The notes beneath the pieces are model-generated. The model had not been told where the DNA came from, did not search any database, and worked only from the letters and a program-made list of their open reading frames with translations. Positions 55,421 to 64,000 of a stretch of 64,000 bases of DNA are shown here, one piece after another. The stretch's first letter is position 1. The number at the start of each line of letters is the position of its first letter. The stretch is from Carposina sasakii (Eukaryota > Arthropoda > Insecta > Lepidoptera > Carposinidae), in NCBI GenBank assembly GCA_014607495.2, contig CP053155.1:14198001-14262000 (forward strand), read 5' to 3'. The translations under genes and the position numbers were made by a program.

Positions 55421-55939
55421 TATGAACATACTCGTAGCTCTGAAACGAAAATTTCCTTTGATTCGAATAGGGGTGTGGTTCGACTTTAGGGTAGATAGAT
55501 TGCTAATCCCATAATAGCTCCAAAGTAAAATAACGCCCAAGTTAAGAGCATAATGCCAAGCTTTACTGACACACATCCTCTTCATATCAGCTTCATGCTC
55601 CTCCACCTGGCATCTATCAGTCATCAACGCTGGGCCGAAGGCAATTACCTTACTATTCATTGCCACGGGAATACGTTTATTTACTAAGTAGTTCATTATC
55701 GAACGAATTACTGTTATTTTGTTTGAAAATATCTTAGATGAACAGTTTACAAAAGGCAAAGGAATATGTAACAAGTTGGGAAAAACCCAACAATTTTCAT
55801 ACAATGGGGTAGCCAGTACTGCAAGCAGGATCACAAATGATAAGCTACAATTACCATTCGCATTACGATTTTTATATATACATTTTTTTAAACTGCTTGT
55901 CGATAAAAATATACGATGGAAAATTTTACGAACATACAT
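55415..55939 (-). other. Unassigned 174-codon open frame
   Basis: Longer than expected by chance in AT-rich DNA. The first half overlaps a family D scrap (CAATGGGGTAGCCAGTACTG) and is probably accidental. The second half contains FGPALMTDRCQVEEHEADMK and a hydrophobic ALNLGVILLWSYYG. I do not recognise a family and see no convincing splice sites. It may be a retroposed or decayed gene piece. Confidence 0.2.
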
Positions 55940-55949
55940 GTATACCTAA

Positions 55950-58120
55950 AATCACGTCTTTTCGCAGAGATATAGGAATCCGTCTCGAAAAGTTTTCTTA
56001 ATTCTTCGAAACTAAACCGACTTGACTCAAAAGTTACAAGTGTAGCTTAAATATAGTCTATAAATAGTATAAATTAAACCCTATCAATCTCAAAATAAAT
56101 TCCACTTTGCACTAAAGAGATCTCGGGATTTGGGTAACGGATTGGAAAAGTTTTTTTCATGTTCTTAGTAGAATATGAGATACTGTAATATTCCTCTTAA
56201 GTATAATAGTTGATATTGTGTAATAGGTAATATGTTGTAAATAATGAATGTTTCTTTGGTAACATTGGCAAATATCTTGAGACGATCATTAATTTGAGTA
56301 TTTATCACAAATAAAATACTAGTCTCCTGTCCCCTTCATTTTTTGTCTGCTTTTGTGGAAAACATGATCGGTGTTATTACAAAAGAGCGCCTAAAGTTAG
56401 ACTTGATTTAAATATGACATATGACAGCAAAATGTATGGCATATCTGCCAAATTTAGCTTAAATAATGTTTAACTTCTTTTGTAATAACACGGAATATGT
56501 TTTAGAGACATTTTTTTGGGGTACGTCAATATACATGTTACAATGTGGGTTGTGATTGAATAAAAACTTGTTTCAGCTTAAAATTAATTTAGTAAAATCA
56601 GTATAAGATATATCTTCTGGAATAGAATTTCCCGGCAAATTAATTATCTCACAAAACAATCTAGGAACATGGGTCCTAACCTAAACCATCTTTTGTTAAA
56701 CTAAGCGCAAGTGGGTTAAAATAGTTTAGGAAAGATTCCATTACTCAAACCTGTGACGAAGATATTATTATGGATAGGAACAAAGTAGCTACAATTTTTT
56801 ATGCAAAATCCACAAGCTTATGCCCGTCCCTTTATTTTTCTATGAGCATCTTAATTAATCGATCAGACGTCACAAAAAATCTAATATAAGCAACTGATGA
56901 CATACATGACTATTGGCAAATTAATTTTTTTTTAATATTATATGTACTTACTATCTTTAACATATGCTTTCAAGAGTAAATTTTAATATGTACAAGTTTT
57001 AAAAAAAATAACCGTTTCCACATAGTCCGTCTATTTGTTTAATTCGTCGTAGCCTCAAACTATGTAATAGCATGAACTTTGGTTAATACTCGGGAACGTT
57101 TAACAAACTTCGGTAGAGACAGTAAAAACTTTTGTAATATAAAAGAAATGTCTTCAAAAACTTATTTATATGTGACTTTGGACGACATCGTGAATCCATA
57201 AGTACAAGAAGAGGTAGAATCGAATGTAGAATGGGAATTGGAATCGAATGTTGAATGGGGACTCATTCTAAGTGGGTAGATATAATAAACGTCGCCCGTT
57301 CTCTAAAGTAATATAAAGCTGAGAATTACATTACTTATTTATTTCGCTGAGAAATTATTTATTTGGTTGATCGTTTATCTTATGTTAGAATTCGAATATT
57401 TTAAAATAAATTTGTCGACAAAGACTTCAGGGTTTTAACATCACTCTGCAGACCAATAGCAGTAGGTAAAGCATCAATGGAAAATTTTGCAAAAACTATA
57501 GAATATAGAAATATCTTTTTGAGGGCTTTTGCTGCGTGCTCTGTGCAAACGATTGTAACGAAAAAATCATCTCTGATTCTTAATAAAGTTCTAAAAAAAA
57601 AGTCCGGGGGAGCATAAATGTCTATAGTTTAAAATTGACTCACTTTAATCTATTCCCACGAGATCGAGTAAAGTGGAAATCGCCTAAGTCGTGGGTGTCT
57701 GCTAGCTAATAACGATTTTCTTAAAATTCTTTCACCCACACCATACCTAATTCTTATTCCTACTCTATGTCTAGATTCTATACATACAGAGTGACTCCTA
57801 TTGTGATCTATGCGCCCAATAAATAGTTACAACACAGTTTTATTGCCCAGTTACAAGAAAAAACAATACTAATCAACATCATAGTCCAGCGCAGTAGTTC
57901 AGCTCCGAATAGACACCAATAAATTATATGAAAATAGTGTCGTGAATTCGCTGATGATATCACGTTTATTCCCGGACGGGGCCGCGGTGGGTTCACTAGT
58001 TTTATGACCGGGTATACCCGAAAACCGCCCAATCATGAAATTTGTTGACGAATCGTTAACCGAACGTACATAATAAATAACGTAACACATGCATAACATA
58101 CATAATAAATAACGTAACAC
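55950..58120. other. Intergenic sequence without recognised elements
   Basis: AT-rich, no gene. 57960-58030 is briefly GC-rich (CCCGGACGGGGCCGCGG). No repeat partner seen. Confidence 0.45.
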
Positions 58121-58124
58121 ACAC

Positions 58125-58430
58125 GGCTATGTTCCCGAAATGGGGTAACCAGAACTATAGGATCATAAAGGAGATCCACAGCCACGTTAACATAACATAG
58201 TTCTTTTAGCGCGCTCCATCTTAGACTGCAACGGTGCTTACCATCAGGCGCGTTGTGGTCAAGCGTAAGCCTATTAAATATATAAAAAATAAAAAACAGA
58301 TGTGAATGATTAATCACGAGCAGCTTATCGCGTGAGAGAATGTCAGAGTTCCATCAACTCATACGAAATGCACGGAAGGAGATGCAGCTGATGTATTCTT
58401 GTGAAGCTCCGCATCAGCACCAGGTCTCAG
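58125..58430 (+). repeat. Family D repeat interrupted by family L
   Basis: D markers ACCAGAACTATAGGATCATA and, after the break, CAGCTTATCGCGTGAGAGAA and GAGATGCAGCTGATG. The middle 58200-58312 is an inverted family L copy (CTTACCATCAGGCGCGTTG). Confidence 0.65.
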
Positions 58431-58938
58431 CACACCGACCTGTCATTTTATAGATTATCCCTGCTACTAATAAACCGCGCGTGAAGTTATAACCCTTTAT
58501 ATGGAGTACTCGTATCTGTCAAATTAAAATGTGAATAGCTTATACCTATATAAAGCTCTTGATTAGTAACGACATTAAAGTAATTAACCTAATAGGATGC
58601 TACTTGTCCAAAAGGGCAGAGAAAATGTGAGCCAGATAGAAAAAACCTGGACTCATTTCACGTGTTCCCGGAATTTCTTATCGAGTAAACAAAAATCGAC
58701 AGGAATGACGTCTGCTTTACGCTCATTTTATTACCACTGTATTCATTTCCGGCAAGCTGTAGGTCGTTTTAATAGGCTATTGTGCCACTATAATGTCACA
58801 CGCAATCATACACTACACATATCAAGCTCTTTGGTCACACACAATACTGTATATCATTTATCTGAGTTCATAAACTACTACATAATATTTTTACATATAC
58901 AAAAGGTATAGCTAGAACCATAGAGGAATAAGATGTAG

Positions 58939-59178
58939 ACATAGAGTGCTAATGTCATACTAACAGTTTCGATGCACCATTAGACATTTCGGTGCCTTAC
59001 AATTCCAGTCCTTTACACTTAGATTCTATTAGTGTAATGTATAGTAATGTACTACATTACTAGTGTATTGTAACGTATAGTAATGCAATCTAAGTGTCAA
59101 GGACTGGAATTGTTATGCACCGAAATGTCTAATGGTGCATCGAAACTGTTAGTACCTATGACATAAGCACTCTATGTC
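58939..59178. repeat. 240-bp near-perfect palindrome
   Basis: Arms of about 100 bp: CAGTTTCGATGCACCATTAG on the left and CTAATGGTGCATCGAAACTG on the right are exact complements. ACATAGAGTGC and GCACTCTATGT close the ends. The roughly 50-bp loop holds short GTAATGTA repeats. Probably a foldback MITE; no second copy in the window. Confidence 0.8.
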
Positions 59179-59184
59179 AGAACG

Positions 59185-59350
59185 GAAGGATTACGAAGAG
59201 ATTCCATATCCATGTTTAACATAGCGGACCAGATGTAAATGAATATCAGTGTCAAGTTGCTAGCTCATCGCCCGAGAGAAGTTCCTTAGTCGGCTCTTAC
59301 GACATGCACGGAAAGTGATGAAGCTGATGTACTCCAGTGAAGCCCTTTAG
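59185..59350 (+). repeat. Family D repeat
   Basis: GTCAAGTTGCTAGCTCATCG, TCTTACGACATGCACGGAAA and GATGTACTCCAGTGAAGCCC. Confidence 0.65.
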
Positions 59351-59422
59351 CGTCCTGTGCTAATGCGGGGCGTAATAAAAAATAAATAGGATTATACTAC
59401 AATTTCGTTCTTATTTACCAAC

Positions 59423-59750
59423 TAGTGGGCGCCCGAGACTCCGTCCGCGTGGACCACAGAAAAAAAAAACAAAATATCGAAGTTATCCGGGATAAAAACA
59501 TTTTCCCGGGATAAAAAGTAGCCTATATGTTAAGTGGGACCTGTCACAATATATTCCTGAAAACTGCATCGAAATCGGTTCAGCCGTTTCTGAGATTAGC
59601 GTGCACTAACGCACAGATAAAAAATCCAAAAATCATTGTTTTGGGTACTATTGCGTTGATACAGGTACGAGTATTCTATAATATTTTTTCTCATATATCT
59701 TCCATGTACAGACAGCGATCCGTTACATTTTTATTATATGTATAGATAGC
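59423..59750 (+). mobile_element. Family G repeat, long form
   Basis: CTAGTGGGCGCCCGAGACTC at the left, CCTGTCACAATATATTCCTG and CAGCCGTTTCTGAGATTAGC in the body, and TTATTATATGTATAGATAG at the end. Pairs with the inverted copy at 51830. Confidence 0.8.
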
Positions 59751-60239
59751 ATTATACTTATTTTATCATAAACAAATACCGAAAAAATCATGAAAAACAT
59801 CTATTTTATTTTATTTATTTCATAAAAAATCTAAGCGTACAATTTCCATCCGATTACAATATAGTACAGATACTTTACGTATCCGATCTTACTTGGACAG
59901 TTATTAATGTTCTTTCAAATATTGTGAACATAGAAACATATTCTATGAAATATGCTGTCGGTCTGATCTGATCATTTTGTTAAATATTTAATAGATAACA
60001 TTTATTATTATACTCGTATTAGTTTATATCATAACTAAAATTAAGAATAGACATAAATCCTATACCTATCTAACTTAAACCAACTAAGTATATATTTTTT
60101 TTAATATACCTACCGTATTGGTCATATATCATATTGACCAACCTCCTCCTTTTTTCAGTCAGTTGATAAATTAAAGTATGTACATTTAGTAACTAATCGT
60201 CTAATTAAACTGTTCTTCTGTTATAGGTTAAATTCCTGT

Positions 60240-60380
60240 CTTCTTCTTCAGCCTATTGCAGTCCACTGCTGGACGTAGGCCTCCCCCAGGGCACGTCACA
60301 AGGTTACTGCCACAGGGGGGATTCACCACGCTGGACAGGCGGATTGGTGACCAGGTAGGCGGGGTTGGTGACCGAAATTC
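60240..60380 (-). repeat. Family C repeat with internal duplication
   Basis: Starts CTTCTTCTTCAGCCTATTGC. GACAGGCGGATTGGTGACC and GTAGGCGGGGTTGGTGACC form a short tandem duplication at the right end. Confidence 0.7.
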
Positions 60381-60859
60381 ATGTAACTGTCCCTCAATTT
60401 GTTAAAATACGAGAACACAAACATGACACAAAATTGTAGTCATTTGTGTTTTGGGCCAAAACTGTAGTCAACTTGGGAGGTCTTTAAAAGAAAAAATTAC
60501 AATCATATCAATGTTTTAATGCATTATAGGTAATCTATTTTCAGCTGTTTTCGGAAATATAAACTCGCAGTAGGTGTGTCACTGCATGGTCACTAGTGTC
60601 ACTACTATAGAATGACGTGACAAGATCACAAGTATAAAAATACGTTATCCTTCACCAAATTAGACATCCAATTATCGTCATCTATAAAATGCTTAGAGCA
60701 ACGCGGGCTTCCTAAAACGTGATAGTGAAAAGGAATATCATTTAGTTAGCAAAGTCATGATAAGTATTATTATAATTACATGTCAACGATTAAATGTTAG
60801 CCTCCCATATTTAGAAAAGCATTAAACACAGGTAGGTAAGTATATAAAATAATAATTCC

Positions 60860-60960
60860 TGTGCTTCACTAGAATACGTCAGCTGCATCACCTTCCGTGC
60901 ATGTCGTATGAGTCGACTAAGGAACTAGGGCATTCTCTCAGGCGATAAGCTGGCAATTTG
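60860..60960 (-). repeat. Family D fragment
   Basis: CTTCACTAGAATACGTCAGC, CGTATGAGTCGACTAAGG and CTCAGGCGATAAGCTGGC. Confidence 0.7.
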
Positions 60961-61234
60961 TCACGTGTTTAACTTGTTTACCGTGTTTGTTTAACGTGTT
61001 TTTTGTATTTAACTTTTTCAAATCTCTAAGGAGACACCCCGTTCGTCTGTCCTGGTGGGCGTTACCCAGAAAATTAGCGTCATAAAAATATCTATTTCGC
61101 GTTATGATCGCATTAGCATACAAGACTTTGTGGTTTACGTACAAATAAACATTACGAGACGACTCACCTGTGAATAACGGACACAGGGTATATAGACCTC
61201 GATGATAGTAGAAACGGTTACTTCTATTTGAAAA

Positions 61235-61843
61235 GGTTTCCGGTGACTGGGCCCTCAATTAACTCGACCCGCGGACCCAATTGCCGGATTTATTTATTTT
61301 CCGGCGACTCGGCCCACTCATAAATAAATAAGAAATATATATAATTTACTAAACAAAGCCAAAAACAGTACGTAAACAAACTTGTTGTACTTAATAATAT
61401 ATTGTCTTGACTAAGATAAATTTATAAAAACACTTCTCCATAATATAATCCGTTAGGTAAGGTTAGGATCAACCATATGAAAGTTTCATCATTAGACATT
61501 GTGCTGAGGGATTCAGTTTGTTTACCGAGATCTGGCTAGTGTATATATATGTATATATATATCTCTCGGGATAAAAAAATAACATTGCCAATAATGTAAT
61601 TTAAAAAGAGATGGTAAAATTCGTCATCCAAGTAATTGACCCGGTAGCTTAGTTGGTAAGAGCACTGGCACGGAATGCAGAGGTCGTGGGTTCGAGTCCC
61701 ACTCGGGTGAAGAATTTTGAACAATAGTTTTTTTTAGTTTTGAGTGGGCGGAGTCACCGGAAGAAAAATATTTAAGTAAAATAAATAGATCCGGCAACTG
61801 GGTCCGCGGGTCGAGTTTATTGCGGGCCCAGTCACCGGAAACC
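61235..61843. mobile_element. TIR element enclosing a tRNA-like repeat
   Basis: Arms of about 80-100 bp: GGTTTCCGGTGACTGGGCCC and ACTCGACCCGCGGACCCA on the left, with near-perfect complements on the right. Within each arm the CCGG..ACTGGG motif recurs in inverted form, so each arm can itself fold. The 400-bp centre holds AT-rich sequence and the tRNA-like unit at 61638. No transposase. Confidence 0.75.
61638..61710 (+). repeat. tRNA-like repeat unit
   Basis: 73 bases with A box TAGCTTAGTTGG and B box GGTTCGAGTCC. The T arm is perfect (GTGGG/CCCAC) and the D stem GCTT/GAGC. The anticodon arm is CTG(G)CA/TGCAG around CGGAA, so no standard anticodon can be read. Flanks match those of 50826. Confidence 0.65.
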
Positions 61844-61904
61844 TCTATTTAAAGCCCATACTACAATTGCGTTTCAATTTACGAGACAAGTGTAGAGAAA
61901 CATT

Positions 61905-62012
61905 CTTATTCTTTATTGTACACAGTAAAGTTTTCACAAATAAAGTTTACAACAAGGAAGATGTACAAAGGCGTGCTTATCTCTTAGAGAGATTTCTTCC
62001 AACAAACCATCG
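61905..62012 (-). mobile_element. LINE 3' UTR with terminal stem-loop
   Basis: Minus-strand copy, hairpin ATCTCT/CTA/AGAGAT, with AAGGCGTGCTTATCTC and TTCTTTATTGTACACAG on the plus strand. Confidence 0.65.
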
Positions 62013-62678
62013 TGAAAGAGAAATAAACATGATTGCCTCCACAAAAAATCCTGTTTTAAGTTTATGATACCCATTTACAGTATATACTGTATAAATTATA
62101 TTGGGATTACATTTCGGGAGCTCTGAAAATTCTTAGAAACGTAATCATTACGGCCACTTATACCCATGTCTATGTTTCTGTATATCCCACCATTAATCAC
62201 GTTGACTTGTTGAAATCTTTTAATCGTTCGTGAAAAAGCATGAAGCGTTTATTTTTCCAGCAGTGAGTAAGTGCGCTCTGGTATTCGTTGTGGCAAACAA
62301 ATTGTTCAAATGTATCAATGTAGAAGGTATCAACAAATTGAGATTAACAGGTTTTGCTGATATGTTTGATCTTTAACTGATTTTCATTGCCATTACCACT
62401 GAGTAGTGGAAAGAGTCTTTAAATTTAACTGTTATGGCTTAAAGTGGCAAAATATATAAACCACACAAGGACCTCTGGACGGATTTAGATTAAACTTGCT
62501 ACATATTTAGCTTATACGGCACAATAACACATAAGCTATAAATTTCAGCAAAGAAGCACCCTAGTTCTATAAGCCATCATACCTACTACTCAATATCATA
62601 GTTATGGTATTTTCCCCCCTATCCTTCCGTAAACTTGTGCAAAATTTCATAAAGATTTGGTATATGTCTCTTACTATA

Positions 62679-62958
62679 CAGGATATAAAAAGATAACGTT
62701 GTTCTTCTAATATCTCATATTCTTTGTAATGTTACGATCATTTTTTTTCTATGGAACCAACCCTGGGAAACATAAAAAAATACGAAAAAAATCTCATTTA
62801 CTTGCAAGCAATGTATTAGTTTGATGCACAAAGTACAAAATGTACCTACAAATCAAAGGGTTATTTCCCCTTCCCAGGGTTATTACCATAGAAAAAAATA
62901 ATCGTGATGTTATAAAGAATACGAGGTATTAAAAGACCAACGTTATCTTTACACCCGG
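62679..62958. mobile_element. Family B MITE, copy 3 (internally deleted)
   Basis: CAGGATATAAAAAGATAACG at the left and, inverted, CCGGGTGTAAAGATAACG at the right, TA on both sides. Shorter than the other two copies. Confidence 0.75.
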
Positions 62959-63126
62959 TATATTGCATAAACTTTTTAAAAGTTAAATTTCATACTTACT
63001 GTACTTAGGTATAGGTATCAAATAGGTGGGTTTAAAGCAGATATAGATAAAATATATAAGAATACTTTACTTAGAAATGACTATCGAAAGGTACCATATT
63101 GCGATCCTAACCCCGGCTAAGAGATA

Positions 63127-63505
63127 CAGGATGTTTTTTGTGGCCACCATTAACGAATAGTACGTACTCTATACATCAAATAAAGTAAGTTTATGCCAAA
63201 AAAAATGTTGGGATTTTTTTTTTTTTGAAAAAAAAAAAAATTAATTCCTTGATCGTCCGAAATTTATAGTGTCTAGTGTTTATGTTAGTTTTTTTATAGA
63301 CAGATATTAATTATTTTTCGTGAAAAAATCCGGCTACGCGCGTCTATGTGCATTTATGCAGAAAAACGCAGTCTATTTACTCAACTTTGGACCCTAATAT
63401 TTTGGAAACCAGACACTTCCCAGGTATGCTTCCATGGAGAAAAATGATCGTGATGATGAGGAGATTCCGTAGTTTTCGGGAACGTTGACGACCAAAAATC
63501 ACCTG
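63127..63505 (+). mobile_element. Family A MITE, complete
   Basis: CAGGATGTTTTTTGTGGCCA to CCAAAAATCACCTG, TA on both sides, 379 bp. Confidence 0.85.
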
Positions 63506-63784
63506 TATATGATACTCATTATAATTACATTTTAAATAAATTTTTTTTGGCGCCCAATCTGGCCATAATTTAAAATTACTGTAATATCTACAGTTTCGAG
63601 CATCGCTTTTATTCGGGCAATTGACTCGACTTGACATTCATATTCATACGGACGGAACTTGGCTCATAAAACAATTTGCGCTAGTGATGTACGACACTAA
63701 CAAAGATCATCGATATCGATAGAGAAGAAAAGTTTTCGCTAAAATGAGGACTACCTACCTATTTGGGTCGGATAAATGAAATAA

Positions 63785-63935
63785 GAGCCGCGTGGTGCCG
63801 ACAGAGATGCACACTGCGGTCACCAACCCGCCTGCCCAGCGTAGTGACCCCCCTGTGGCAATAGCCTTGTGGCGTGCCCTGGGGGAGGCCTACGTCCAGC
63901 AGTGGACTGCAATAGACTGACGAACAAGAAGAAGT
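63785..63935 (+). repeat. Family C repeat, internally deleted
   Basis: CGCGTGGTGCCGACAGAG is joined directly to TGCGGTCACCAACCCGCCTG, so about 100 bp of the middle is missing. Ends CAATAGACTGACGAACAAG. Confidence 0.75.
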
Positions 63936-64000
63936 GAAATAATTAAGGAAAGACTATACGAAATAGAGAGACAAATAACTACTATAAGTAATATTATTTA

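Noticed and set aside
61638..61710. Functional tRNA gene
   Set aside because: The anticodon arm cannot form a standard 7-base loop with a T before the anticodon, and the flanks are shared with another copy, so it is a repeat.

Overview
The window is animal nuclear DNA, almost certainly from an insect and most likely a moth or butterfly. It is AT-rich and intron-rich. Its repeats look lepidopteran: RTE-type LINE ends with GAT-repeat tails, a tRNA-derived SINE, and many short terminal-inverted-repeat elements. The species call is inference; the repeat content is seen directly. No prokaryotic or CRISPR features were found.

One host gene is supported. Its first four coding exons lie on the minus strand over about 47 kb: 49400-49367, 27066-26915, 14789-14583 and 2282-2154. 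All have GT/AG splice sites and compatible phases (1, 0, 0, 0), and together they encode 174 residues. These comprise a short acidic N-terminus and five of six expected membrane segments, resembling the first membrane cassette of a membrane adenylyl cyclase. The catalytic part lies beyond the left edge. The gene has a TATA-less core promoter: an Inr TCAGT with A+1 at 49546 and a DPE GGTCGTG starting exactly at +28. It also has a short upstream ORF. The three complete introns (about 22, 12 and 12 kb) are packed with transposable elements.

Intron 3 (2283-14582) holds a young LTR retrotransposon (4850-7141) with apparently identical 434-bp LTRs and a TATA target duplication. Its gag start codon lies inside the LTR and its primer-binding site lies inside the gag frame. 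Pol is missing, and two covarying hairpins precede the 3' LTR. The same intron holds a repeat with an internal 127-bp minisatellite and an element with nested palindromic ends. Intron 2 (14790-26914) and intron 1 (27067-49366) hold TA-flanked MITEs, a near-complete foldback family, a hAT-like element with a perfect 8-bp target duplication, a LINE reverse-transcriptase fragment, SINEs and LINE tails. Right of the promoter (49550-64000) I see no certain gene. That part has an inverted copy of the intron-3 minisatellite element, an 18-unit 55-bp satellite with an 8-unit higher-order repeat, long palindromes, and a long-TIR element carrying a tRNA-like repeat.

Repeat family names used here are local labels. 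A: TA-flanked MITE, ends CAGGATG. B: TA-flanked MITE, ends CAGGGTGTAAAAAG. C: RTE-tailed repeat containing GTGCCGGCAGAG. D: unclassified repeat containing GCCAGAACTGCAGGATC. F: foldback MITE. G: repeat starting GTGGACGCCCGCGAC. H: MITE starting CACCGGTATGATG. K: MITE containing GCAAAAGCAAAGCGATAGCG. L: repeat containing CGCCTGATGGTAAGC. P: promoter-like repeat. T: repeat with an ATGT tail.
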